Shown piece by piece: positions 14,529 through 23,481 of a stretch of DNA of 64,000 nucleotides. Each line of letters begins with the position of its first letter. Position 1 is the stretch's first letter. The notes below the pieces were generated by a model. It did no database searches. It saw nothing but the letters and a program-made list of their open reading frames with translations, and was not told where the DNA came from. The stretch lies in contig NZ_FNSN01000003.1 of the NCBI RefSeq assembly GCF_900105345.1, forward strand, positions 3,038,001-3,102,000, given 5' to 3'. The position numbers and the translations under genes are program-made. This DNA is from Arthrobacter woluwensis (GTDB lineage Bacteria; Actinomycetota; Actinomycetes; Actinomycetales; Micrococcaceae).

Positions 14529-15767
14529 CTAGAAGTGCACCACGATCGGTTGGAAGCCCTCGGCCCGCAGCGCGTTGAGCACCACCTCGGAGTGTTCGTG
14601 GCCCTTGGTCTCCAGGTCCACCGTGATGGACACGTCGCCCATGCTGATGGAGCCGCCCACGCGGGTGTGGTCCACGCCGGTGACGTTCGCGTCGTGCTCG
14701 GCGATGATGCGGGAGATGGTGGCCAGGGAGCCGGGACGGTCGTCCAGGAGGATCCGCACCGTCAGGAAGCGGCCCGCCGCGTACAGACCGCGCTGGATCA
14801 CCTTGAGCATGAGCATCGGGTCGATGTTGCCGCCGGACAGGACGACGGCCACCTTGCCCGGATTCTCGATCCGGCCTTCCATGAGTGCCGCGACACCCAC
14901 GGCGCCGGCCGGCTCGACCACCATCTTGGCGCGTTCCAGCAGGAAGATGAGCGCACGGGCGAGGGCGTCCTCGCTGACCGTGACCACGTCGTCCACGAGT
15001 TCGCGGATGATGCTGAACGGCAGCTGCCCGGGACGGCCCACGGCGATGCCGTCGGCCATCGTGGACACCTTCTTCAGCGGCACGAGGGCGTCCGCGGCGA
15101 GCGACGGCGGGTAGGCGGCGGCGTTCTCCGCCTGCACCCCGATCACCCGGATCTCCCGGCCCAGTTCACGGGCACGCTCCTTGATGGCCACGGAGACGCC
15201 GGCCAGGAGGCCACCGCCTCCCACACCCATGATGATCGTGTCCACGTCGGGCACCTGGTCGAGGATCTCGAGGCCGATCGTCCCCTGGCCCGCCACGACG
15301 TCCACATTGTCGAACGGGTGCACGAACACCGCCCCGGAGGCTTCCGCGTAACGCTGCGCCTCGGCGAGGGCCTCATCCACGTTGTGACCGTGCAGGATGA
15401 CCTCGGCGCCGTGCCCACGGGTCGCCGCCAGCTTCGGCAGCGCCACACCGAGCGGCATGTAGATCCGGGCCTTGATCCCGAGGGCCTTGGCCGCGGAGGC
15501 GACGCCCTGAGCGTGGTTGCCGGCCGACGCCGCGACGACGCCCCGGGCCTTCTCCTCCGGGCTCAGGCGAGCCATGCGCACGTACGCGCCACGGACCTTG
15601 AACGACCCCGCACGCTGCAGGTTCTCGCACTTGAAGACCACGTCGCCACCCACCATCCGGGACAGCGCCCGGGACTTCTCGATGGGCGTGACGGTAATGA
15701 CGCCGTCGAGCAATTCCTGTGCGCGGACTACGTCCTGGAGCGTGACGGGTAGGGCCTCAGTGGTCAT
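14529..15767 (-). CDS. ilvA: threonine ammonia-lyase
   Basis: A 412-aa PLP enzyme converting threonine to 2-oxobutyrate and ammonia, the first committed step to isoleucine. SFKVRGAYVRM (about residue 58) carries the PLP lysine, SAGNHAQGVA is the phosphate/substrate loop, and GVGGGGLLAGV is the glycine-rich cofactor loop. A single C-terminal ACT-like domain (about 335-412: LLDDRPGSLATISRIIAEHD) suggests allosteric control. The length fits the shorter class with one ACT module. ATG 15767 lies inside the end of the AI-2E gene; GTG 15770 is equally well placed relative to GGAGG. Confidence 0.92.
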   Translation of the reverse strand: MTTEALPVTLQDVVRAQELLDGVITVTPIEKSRALSRMVGGDVVFKCENLQRAGSFKVRGAYVRMARLSPEEKARGVVAASAGNHAQGVASAAKALGIKARIYMPLGVALPKLAATRGHGAEVILHGHNVDEALAEAQRYAEASGAVFVHPFDNVDVVAGQGTIGLEILDQVPDVDTIIMGVGGGGLLAGVSVAIKERARELGREIRVIGVQAENAAAYPPSLAADALVPLKKVSTMADGIAVGRPGQLPFSIIRELVDDVVTVSEDALARALIFLLERAKMVVEPAGAVGVAALMEGRIENPGKVAVVLSGGNIDPMLMLKVIQRGLYAAGRFLTVRILLDDRPGSLATISRIIAEHDANVTGVDHTRVGGSISMGDVSITVDLETKGHEHSEVVLNALRAEGFQPIVVHF

Positions 15768-17052
15768 CACTGGCCGCCTCCTTGGAATTGTTCGGTTTCT
15801 CTTGCGTCCCCGGCCCGCTCACGGGGGCCGGAAGTTCAGTGCGCTCTTCAGCGGACGACGACGGCGTCTCCCCCGCCGCGGCGTCGATCTCCTCATCGGA
15901 GGTGGCCGGCGTCGTCGTGCCGTCCAGGGCGGCGACGGCAGGGTCGTCGTCCCAGCCGCGTCCGGCGATGTAGCGGATGGCGGTGTTCAGCGCGGCCAGG
16001 ATCGGCACGGCGAACAGGGCGCCGGGGATGCCGGCCAGGAAGGAGCCTGCGGCGACGGCCAGGATGACCCCGACCGGGTGCAGGGAGACGGCCTTGCCCA
16101 TGACGAGCGGCTGCAGCACATGGCTCTCCAGCTGCTGCACGGCGAGGACGATCGCGAGCATGATGATGGCGTTCACCAGGCCGTTCGCCACGAGGGCCAG
16201 GAGGACCGCCACCGCGCCGGTGACGAGGGCGCCGACCACGGGGATGAACGAGCCGAGGAACACCGCCAGGCCGAGGGGCAGGGCCAGGGGCACGCCGATC
16301 ACGGCGGCGCCGACGCCGATGCCGATCGCGTCGACGGCGGCCACGAACACCTGGATCCGGACGTAGTTGCCGACCGAGATCCAGGCCTTGCTGCCGGCGC
16401 CGTAGATGGCCGGGCGGGCCTTCTTCGGGGCCAGGCGAGTGATGAAGCCCCAGATCTGGCGGCCCTCGAGGAGGAAGAAGATCAGGATGAAGAGGGTCAG
16501 CAGGAGCCCGGCCGCGATGTGCCCGGCACCGCTGCCCACGCTCAGGGCACCCGTCAGGATGGTGCTGCTCTGGTTCTGCACGGCATCCACGACGTTGCGG
16601 ATGTAGCCGTCCAGCTGGTCGGCGGTGAGGTGCAGCGGGCCGTCCTGGAGCCACCCCTGGATCTGCTTCAGACCCTCGAGCGCCTGACCCCAGAGTTCCT
16701 TGAAGCCCACGGTGGCCTGCCGCCCGACGAAGATCAGCGTGACGGTGATGAGCGCGATCAGGCCGAGCAACGTGAGGGCGACGGACAGACCGCGGTGGAT
16801 CTTGTGCCTGCTCAGCCAGCCGACCACCGGGTTCAGCAGGGCCGTGAGGAGCGCCGCGAGGAGGAGCGGGATGATCAGGAAGCTGACCTTCGAGAGCAGC
16901 CAGATGAGCGCGCCCGTGGCGAGGAGGATGACCCCCACGCGCCAGGACCAGGCCGCGGCGATCCGGATGCCGTACGGGATGTCCTCATCGAGTTCTCTGC
17001 CACGCGTCGGACGGGGCACCACTGACTGACCGTTCTTGGCTACACCTGACAT
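15757..17052 (-). CDS. AI-2E/PerM-family transporter
   Basis: A 431-aa membrane protein with about eight hydrophobic segments. The family pattern is clear: ALLTALLNPVVGWL, a large extracytoplasmic region with amphipathic helices (residues about 120-180), then FILIFFLLEG, LGSFIPVVGALVTGAVAVLLAL and QQLESHVLQPLVMGKAVSLHP. Members export varied small molecules or act in ion tolerance, and AI-2 itself is not implied. A 70-residue acidic, proline- and serine-rich C-terminal tail follows. The stop overlaps the ilvA start. CACGAT 6 nt before ATG 17052 may be a leaderless promoter. Confidence 0.85.
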   Translation of the reverse strand: MSGVAKNGQSVVPRPTRGRELDEDIPYGIRIAAAWSWRVGVILLATGALIWLLSKVSFLIIPLLLAALLTALLNPVVGWLSRHKIHRGLSVALTLLGLIALITVTLIFVGRQATVGFKELWGQALEGLKQIQGWLQDGPLHLTADQLDGYIRNVVDAVQNQSSTILTGALSVGSGAGHIAAGLLLTLFILIFFLLEGRQIWGFITRLAPKKARPAIYGAGSKAWISVGNYVRIQVFVAAVDAIGIGVGAAVIGVPLALPLGLAVFLGSFIPVVGALVTGAVAVLLALVANGLVNAIIMLAIVLAVQQLESHVLQPLVMGKAVSLHPVGVILAVAAGSFLAGIPGALFAVPILAALNTAIRYIAGRGWDDDPAVAALDGTTTPATSDEEIDAAAGETPSSSAEERTELPAPVSGPGTQEKPNNSKEAASDDH

Positions 17053-17142
17053 GCATCAATCGTGGCGCAGCCTCCCCCCATTTGGAAATCAGGTTCGCAT
17101 GGCGGGCGGTGCAGGACGCGCACTGAAGGCGACCTGGTCGGT

Positions 17143-17853
17143 TCAGGGCTTAGGACTCACCGTCACGATGATGACGTGAACCTTCTTGTCATAGTCGAAG
17201 CGGAGGTCGTAGATGACCTCCAGGCCCGTCTTATCGCCGGGCGGAAGTGCCGAGTAATGACGGCCCGTGGGGTGGTCGTTCAACCCCCGGATCCATTCCT
17301 CGACCCTGGACCGATCGATGCCGTAGCCGGTGACTGCGGCTCGGACCGCGGCGATGTACTCGTCCTTCGATTCCGTGGTCAGGAAGTAACTCAGCTCATC
17401 CACGGTGTCCTTGCCGTCGTGGACCAAGGCATTGAGCACATCGGTCCGCGCGGTGATCTCCCCCTGAGGCGCCGCGATCCGCAGGTCCATCTTTCCGGTT
17501 CCCCGCAGATCCACCATGGGCGATTGGAGCCCTGGTCCGAGCCCCACCGCGTTGCGGGTCAGGGTCCCTGAAGAGAAATCGAACCGCGCCGAACGGTCTG
17601 CCGTGATCTTGGCGATCCCTGCTTGATCCAGAGTCGAATTTCCGAGGACCGGCGTTCCTTGCGAGGAGGAGGTGTGGTCATGGCCGGGGGTGTCGGTCGC
17701 GACCCCGCAGGCCGGCAGAACGCCCATGAGGCCGAGTGCCGCAACGGAAGCCAGCGCCGCTCGACGTGCACCGAGTCGACGAGGCCGCGGACGAGCCGGC
17801 AGTTCCTGATCGGCCGCCTGCGCCACGTCGGCGCCGTGAATTCCTCCACCCAT
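17143..17853 (-). CDS. putative lipoprotein of unknown function
   Basis: A 236-aa protein with a long basic N-terminus containing a twin-arginine-like GARRAALASV, a hydrophobic core and the lipobox VLPAC (Cys49). It should be secreted and lipid-anchored. The mature part alternates strands (DLRGTGKMDLRIAA, LEVIYDLRFDYDKKVHVIIVTVSPKP) and has no domain I recognise; it loosely resembles LppX/LprG-size lipoproteins. The start is uncertain. A good leaderless signal (TAGGAT, 6 nt, ATG 17888) lies upstream but in a different frame, so the mRNA probably has a 35-nt leader and translation begins at ATG 17853. Confidence 0.65.
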   Translation of the reverse strand: MGGGIHGADVAQAADQELPARPRPRRLGARRAALASVAALGLMGVLPACGVATDTPGHDHTSSSQGTPVLGNSTLDQAGIAKITADRSARFDFSSGTLTRNAVGLGPGLQSPMVDLRGTGKMDLRIAAPQGEITARTDVLNALVHDGKDTVDELSYFLTTESKDEYIAAVRAAVTGYGIDRSRVEEWIRGLNDHPTGRHYSALPPGDKTGLEVIYDLRFDYDKKVHVIIVTVSPKP

Positions 17854-17974
17854 CGGTGTCCCCCATCCCGAATGGCCGCCCTGGCCATGCTCACATCCTA
17901 GGGTCCCTGGAGCGCCGCCGCGATGGGGACGTCTCCCCGGCCCGCCGCACTCACCGGGCGCCTCCGGGGACCTG

Positions 17975-18907
17975 TCACCAGGAGGCTTCGATCCCCCAGC
18001 TCATGCTGAACTCCGCACCCGGCTGGACCCACTGCAGTCCATCGCCGGAGTTGAAGGCGTTGGCCGGGCCGGTCATCGGTTCGACGGCGAGCGCCTTCGC
18101 CCGCCCGTCAAACCCTCCCGTGGCGTAGATGTGGACGTAGCCGCACCGGTCGTCCTGCCACAGCGTGACGGATCGGCCATCGGCGCCGCTGAGCGTGGTC
18201 CGGGCGCGCCCCTGCTCGTCCCGCTCCAGCCCGGTGTAAGCAGTGTCCGTGTCCAATTCCGCAAGCACGACGCCGGCCCGCAGGTCGGTGCCGCCGCTCA
18301 CCGGGCGCTCGGCCCGCGGAATGAGGCGCTCGTCGGTCTCCAGCCAGCGGTCCGCGCGGACGGTGAGGGTCAGATCCTCGGCCGAAAGCTCGCCCAGCCG
18401 GAGGTACGGGTGAGCGCCGAGCACGACCGGGGCCGCGGCGTCGTCGTCGTTCAGAAGGGTCTGGGTGACGCGCAGCGCGCCGCTCTCCTCGAGTTCGTAG
18501 GCCACCCGGTGCCGGACGAGGAACGGGTAACCGTGCTGCGGGAAGACCGTGGCTTCGAGGACCACGCGCTCCCCGCTCTGCTCGACACTGGAGTAGGCCG
18601 CATTGCGGAGGAGGCCGTGGCTCGCATTGTTGCGGGAGACCTCGGTGATGTCCAGCTGCTGAGTCGCGCCGTTCAGCGTCCACTTCCCGTCCTCCACCCG
18701 GTTGGCCCACGGCGCCAGCGTGATGCCGGAGGCACCGGGCGGGATCTGGTGGTCACCGAAGGTCTCGGTGAGGAGCACGCCGTCCACGGAATAGCTGCGG
18801 AGCGCCGCGGCGAGTTCGGTCACGACGGCGACGGCATGCCCGCGCTCGAGGCGGTACTGGGTGCCGCTCGCGCAGCGGACGGCAGGGCTGCTGGATGATT
18901 CAGGCAT
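17975..18907 (-). CDS. galM: aldose 1-epimerase (galactose mutarotase)
   Basis: A 310-aa protein of the galactose mutarotase-like fold. ITLAPWANRVEDGKW, NASHGLLRNAAY (catalytic-type histidine), VLGAHPYLRLGE and the late VEPMTGPANAFNSGDGLQWVQPG are typical of GalM relatives. It interconverts the anomers of galactose or a related sugar so that galK can use them. TACGGT 6 nt before ATG 18907 marks a leaderless start. It diverges from galT and galK across a 148-bp AT-rich control region. Confidence 0.87.
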   Translation of the reverse strand: MPESSSSPAVRCASGTQYRLERGHAVAVVTELAAALRSYSVDGVLLTETFGDHQIPPGASGITLAPWANRVEDGKWTLNGATQQLDITEVSRNNASHGLLRNAAYSSVEQSGERVVLEATVFPQHGYPFLVRHRVAYELEESGALRVTQTLLNDDDAAAPVVLGAHPYLRLGELSAEDLTLTVRADRWLETDERLIPRAERPVSGGTDLRAGVVLAELDTDTAYTGLERDEQGRARTTLSGADGRSVTLWQDDRCGYVHIYATGGFDGRAKALAVEPMTGPANAFNSGDGLQWVQPGAEFSMSWGIEASW

Positions 18908-18964
18908 GGCAACACCGTACCGGTCGGAGTCGAGCGGTCAAACGGCTGTCGGCACGTGACGCGA

Positions 18965-19011
18965 TCATTAATGTTCCTTTTTGTTAGAAATTATTCGTTC
19001 TTTGCTAGAGT
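18965..19011 (+). promoter_or_regulatory. galTK promoter and operator region with a direct repeat
   Basis: This AT-rich stretch contains an imperfect direct repeat: GTTCCTTTTTGTTAGA (about 18973-18988) and GTTCTTTGCTAGA (about 18997-19009), about one and a half to two helical turns apart. TAGAGT at 19006-19011 can serve as -10, with TTGTTA at 18981-18986 as a loose -35. Such T-rich direct repeats suit a DeoR- or LacI-family sugar regulator, but no regulator gene is adjacent. Confidence 0.45.
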
Positions 19012-19055
19012 CTGATCAGAGCCCCACAGAGCGGGCGTTGGAAGCGAGGGCAGCC

Positions 19056-20230
19056 ATGACATCGGTGACACGTTCACACCTGGCCGACGGCCGCGAAATC
19101 ATCTATTTCGACGCCGCTCCGGGCCGCACCGCGGACGTCCCGGACACTCGCGATCTGCCGCAGCGGGACCTCGGCCCGGAAGGGTCCGGCGAGGTGCGCT
19201 ATGACGCTCTGAGCGGGGAATGGGTGGCCGTCGCCGCGCACCGGCAGACCCGGACACATCTCCCCCCGGCCCACGAATGCCCCATCTGCCCCAGCACCCC
19301 CGAACGCGCGACCGAGATCCCCGCCGAGGATTACGAGGTGGTCGCGTTCGAGAACCGCTTCCCGTCCCTCGGCCCGGTCGTGGGCGACATCCCCTCGAGT
19401 CCCGGGTGGGGGACGCTCGCGCCGGCCAGCGGACGGTGTGAGGTCGTCACCTTCACCCCGGAGCACAGCGGCTCGTTCGCCGAGCTCCCCTGGGAACGCG
19501 CGCGCACCGTCGTGGAGGCGTGGTCCCACCGGACGCGGGAACTCTCGGCGCTCAGCGGTGTCCGCCAGGTGTTCCCCTTCGAAAACCGCGGAGCGGACAT
19601 CGGCGTCACCCTGCATCATCCCCACGGCCAGATCTACGCCTACCCGTACGTGACGCCGCGCGCCGAGGCCATGGCCCGGACCGCCGTCGAGTACCGCTCC
19701 GGCCGGTCCGACGGCGAGACGCTGCTGGAAGGCGTGGTCCGCCGCGAGCGCGGCGACGGCTCCCGCATGGTCCTGGAAGGTGAGCACTTCAGCGCCTACG
19801 TGCCGTTCGCCGCCCGGTGGCCACTGGAACTGCACCTGGCCCCGCACCGTCACGTCCCGGACTTCGCCGCACTCACGGGAGCCGAGAAGGACGAGCTGAC
19901 CACCCTGTACCTGGACCTCCTCGGCCGCATCGACGGCCTCTACGACACCCCCACCCCGTACATCGCCGCCTGGCATCAGGCGCCGCTGCTGCGCGGGTAC
20001 CGTGAGGCCATGGGCTTCCACCTCCAGCTGACCTCGCCGCGCCGCGCCGCCGACAAGCTGAAGTACCTCGCAGGGTCCGAGGCCGCCATGGGGGCGTTCA
20101 TCAACGATGTGACCCCGGAATCGGTCGCCGCGCGGCTGCGAGACTCCGTCTCGCCGTACCGTTCCACGGACCCGGCCGCGCCTGTCGCGCCGCTCCTCGT
20201 CCCCTCCGCCTCCCCCGAAGGAGCCCGCTC

Positions 20231-20234
<4 letters not shown>
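19056..20234 (+). CDS. galT: galactose-1-phosphate uridylyltransferase
   Basis: A 392-aa enzyme of the Leloir pathway that exchanges UMP between UDP-glucose and galactose-1-phosphate. The zinc-site CPICPS lies near residue 74, VVAFENRFPSL follows, and the active-site HPHGQIYAYPY (HPHxQ, histidine nucleophile) is near residue 190. ATG 19056 behind GAGGG is preferred to an upstream in-frame codon at 18981, which lies inside the control region. The last bases overlap the galK start (ATGA), so the two are translationally coupled. Confidence 0.93.
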
Positions 20235-21451
<1,217 letters not shown>

Positions 21452-21467
21452 CACCTGCGCCCTGTCG

Positions 21468-21540
21468 GCTGAGTCCGCTATCCGAGGCGTGAGGTCGCTA
21501 CATCGTGTAGCGAATTCACGCCTCGGATAGCGGACTCGGC
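21468..21540. repeat. palindromic intergenic repeat, family B copy 1 (73 bp)
   Basis: A nested palindrome that begins GCTGAGTCCGCT and ends AGCGGACTCGGC. The mid-stem is ATCCGAGGC paired with GCCTCGGAT, and the tip is CGCTACA-TCG-TGTAGCG. It lies 17 bp after the galK stop. The second copy, at 59756-59828, has the same length, ends and tip motif but a different mid-stem. Confidence 0.8.
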
Positions 21541-21598
21541 AGCGGCGACCTCCCCCGCACGCCCCCCAACCACACGGCTGCCCACAGCACTGCCGGCA

Positions 21599-21647
21599 CA
21601 CGACGACGGCGCCGCTCCCCTTCCGGGTGAGCGGCGCCGTCGTCGTG
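21599..21647. terminator. bidirectional hairpin terminator between galK and the Bax-inhibitor gene
   Basis: An 18-bp perfect stem (CACGACGACGGCGCCGCT and complement) with a 13-nt loop ending GGGTG. The same GACGACGGCGCCGC...GTGAGCGGCGCCGTC design recurs at 28263-28301 and 54141-54183. It lies 36 bp beyond the stop of the minus-strand gene at 21683. Confidence 0.8.
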
Positions 21648-21682
21648 CTTCAGCAGAGCCCTGGCCGGGCCTGCGGAGAGGA

Positions 21683-22609
21683 CTAGTCGTTGCCTCTCAG
21701 GATGGCGATCAGACGCAGCAGCTCCACGTACAGCCACACCAGGGTGACCGTCAGGCCGAAGGCGGCGGTCCACGAGTACCGTGCGGGGGCGCCGTTGTGG
21801 ACGCCGGCCTCGATGTTCGTGAAGTCCATGATCAGGGAGAAGGCCGCCAGGATCACGGCGACCACGCCGATGATCAGACCCAGCGGGATGCCGCCGATCG
21901 TCATGCCGCGAAGGCCCCACGGATCCTTCACGACGCCGAAGATCATGAGGAAGAAGTTGATGAGGCTGAACGCCGCGTAACCGATCATCGCGATCAGGAA
22001 GAAGCGCATCATCTTCGGGGTCGCGCGGACCTTGCCCGAGGTGAAGAGCAGCAGCGTCACGCCGAAGACGGCGAGCGTCGCCAGCACGGCCTGGAGACCG
22101 ATGCCGGGAAGGCGCATCTCCAGGACCTTGGTGATGCCGCCGAGGAACAGGCCTTCGAAGCCGGCATAGGCCAGGATGAGGGCCGGGACCGGCTCCTTCT
22201 TGAACGTGTTGACCATCGCGAGCGCGAAACCGCCCAGCGCGCCCAGGATCATGAGGCCCAGGGCCAGCCCGGGGCTCGTGAACCAGGTGATCGCGGCGCC
22301 GACCAGGACGGCCCCGAGGCACAGGAGGGTCTTGACGATCACGTCGTCGAAAGTCATCCGGCCGGTCTGCGCGGGGCCCGCCGAGGGCTGCGAGTACATC
22401 TGCTGGAGCTGCTCGGCGGAGAGCTGCTGCTGACCGTACTGGGGCTGGCCGTACTGCGGCTGACCCGGCTGGGCGTAGCCCGTCTGGGCATAACCATTCT
22501 GACCCGGGGCCTGCTGGCCGTACGGGTTCATCATGTTCGGGGGTGGCGGCGCCTGCAGCGCGCCACGGAAATTCTTGCCGTTGAAGATCGGGTTGCCTCC
22601 GGCAGCCAT
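21683..22609 (-). CDS. Bax inhibitor-1/YccA-family membrane protein with a Q/Y/G-rich N-terminus
   Basis: A 308-aa protein. Residues from about 95 to the end form seven membrane segments of the BI-1 family (IVKTLLCLGAVLVGAAITWF, GLALGLMILGALGGFALAMV, ALILAYAGFEGLFLGGIT, and later AVILAAFSLIMDFTNIEAGV with the conserved acidic residues). Bacterial relatives behave as pH-gated calcium leak channels. Unusually, residues about 25-80 are a low-complexity run of glutamine, tyrosine, glycine and proline with repeated YGQPQYGQ units. The ATG at 22609 starts MAAGGNPIFNGKNFRG. Confidence 0.85.
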   Translation of the reverse strand: MAAGGNPIFNGKNFRGALQAPPPPNMMNPYGQQAPGQNGYAQTGYAQPGQPQYGQPQYGQQQLSAEQLQQMYSQPSAGPAQTGRMTFDDVIVKTLLCLGAVLVGAAITWFTSPGLALGLMILGALGGFALAMVNTFKKEPVPALILAYAGFEGLFLGGITKVLEMRLPGIGLQAVLATLAVFGVTLLLFTSGKVRATPKMMRFFLIAMIGYAAFSLINFFLMIFGVVKDPWGLRGMTIGGIPLGLIIGVVAVILAAFSLIMDFTNIEAGVHNGAPARYSWTAAFGLTVTLVWLYVELLRLIAILRGND

Positions 22610-22700
22610 CTCTCATCCCTCCTGGACGTTCAATGCGAGTTGTTCCAAGCTATCAACTCCAACGACCCACCGGCGGAAAAGTTCCCGGCACATTCTCAGC

Positions 22701-22728
22701 TTGCCCGGAATGCGCCCGTGGCTAGACT
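22701..22728 (+). promoter_or_regulatory. promoter of the guanidine-regulated exporter operon
   Basis: TTGCCC (22701-22706) and TAGACT (22723-22728) are spaced 16 bp. Transcription would begin near 22735, about 20 nt before the riboswitch. Confidence 0.6.
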
Positions 22729-22751
22729 GGAGAATGAGGCCCTGACCGGCC

Positions 22752-22796
22752 TGCGGACGAGGGAGCAGTACCCGCACAGGACAAGACTGACTCAGA
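22752..22796 (+). ncRNA. guanidine-III riboswitch (ykkC-III)
   Basis: The segment contains CGGACGAGG, then GTACCCG, then CAGGACAAGAC in the right order and spacing, which are the invariant blocks of the ykkC-III / guanidine-III aptamer. The helices also form: GCGG (22753-22756) can pair with CCGC (22772-22775), and GAG-CAGT (22763-22769) with ACTG-A-CTC (22786-22793), giving the H-type pseudoknot layout. It ends 13 nt before the ATG of the first SMR gene, with a GAAAGAG ribosome site between, so ligand binding most likely frees or hides translation initiation. Confidence 0.87.
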
Positions 22797-22808
22797 AAGA
22801 GCCTTGTC

Positions 22809-23123
22809 ATGGCATGGATCGTTTTGATCATCTCCGGGGTCCTGGAGGCGGTGTGGGCCTCGGCCCTCGCGGCGTCCCAGGGATTCCGCAAGTGGAAACC
22901 GGCGGCTCTGTTCGTCATCACCTCGGCGGCCAGCATGATCGGCCTCGCGTACGCGATGCGGGAATTGCCCGTCGGCACGGCGTATGCCGTGTGGGTCGGG
23001 ATCGGCGCGTGCCTCACGGCCGTCTGGGCCATGATCACCCGGCAGGAGAAGGCCACCGTGGCGCGGATCGCGCTGCTGGCACTCCTGGTCGGCAGTGTCG
23101 TCGGCCTGAAGGCGGTGAGCTGA
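22809..23123 (+). CDS. SMR-family guanidinium exporter, subunit 1
   Basis: A 104-aa protein with four transmembrane helices, the standard SMR size. MAWIVLIISGVLEAVWASALAAS carries the conserved membrane glutamate (Glu13) in an EAVWA context, as in the SugE/Gdx subgroup. GTAYAVWVGIGA is the helix-3 packing motif. It is directly downstream of a guanidine-III riboswitch, which strongly implies guanidinium export. The stop is followed immediately by the second subunit's ATG, so the pump is probably a heterodimer. Confidence 0.88.
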   Translation: MAWIVLIISGVLEAVWASALAASQGFRKWKPAALFVITSAASMIGLAYAMRELPVGTAYAVWVGIGACLTAVWAMITRQEKATVARIALLALLVGSVVGLKAVS

Positions 23124-23459
23124 ATGCCCTGGATCGTTCTGCTGGCCAGCGCCCTCATGGAGGCCGTCTGGGCCACCGCGCTCGGCCTGTCCCACGGCTT
23201 CACCGAGATCGGCCCGACCATCGTCTTCGCCATCGGCCTCGTGCTGAGCATGATCGGCCTCGGCTGGGCCGCCAAACACATCCCCATGGGCACCGCGTAC
23301 GCGGTGTGGACCGGCGTCGGCGCGGCACTGACCGTCGGCTACGCCATGGCGACGGGGGCCGAGAGCGCCAGCCCGCTGAAGCTCCTCTTCATCGCGGGGA
23401 TCATCGCTGCGGTGGGCGGACTCAAGCTGCTGCCGTCCAGTTCCCCCGGCAAGCACTGA
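23124..23459 (+). CDS. SMR-family guanidinium exporter, subunit 2
   Basis: A 111-aa four-helix SMR protein starting on the base after the previous stop. MPWIVLLASALMEAVWATALGLSHGF again has the membrane glutamate in EAVWA, and GTAYAVWTGVGAALTV is the third-helix motif. Paired, non-identical SMR genes usually encode two subunits with opposite membrane orientation. The loop charges (KHIPMG here, RELPVG in subunit 1) do not by themselves settle the orientation. Confidence 0.87.
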   Translation: MPWIVLLASALMEAVWATALGLSHGFTEIGPTIVFAIGLVLSMIGLGWAAKHIPMGTAYAVWTGVGAALTVGYAMATGAESASPLKLLFIAGIIAAVGGLKLLPSSSPGKH

Positions 23460-23481
23460 CTCACCCGGCCATCACCGAGCC

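Noticed and set aside
17559-17888. A leaderless-type start (TAGGAT, 6 nt, ATG 17888) in a different frame from the lipoprotein
   Set aside because: The frame it opens is arginine/proline-rich junk and stops inside the lipoprotein gene. More likely it marks the transcription start, with translation beginning at ATG 17853. A sequencing frameshift cannot be excluded.
22752-22796. Alternative reading of the SMR leader as guanidine-I (ykkC) or guanidine-II
   Set aside because: The ykkC-I core and the paired ACGR tetraloops of type II are absent; the blocks match only type III.
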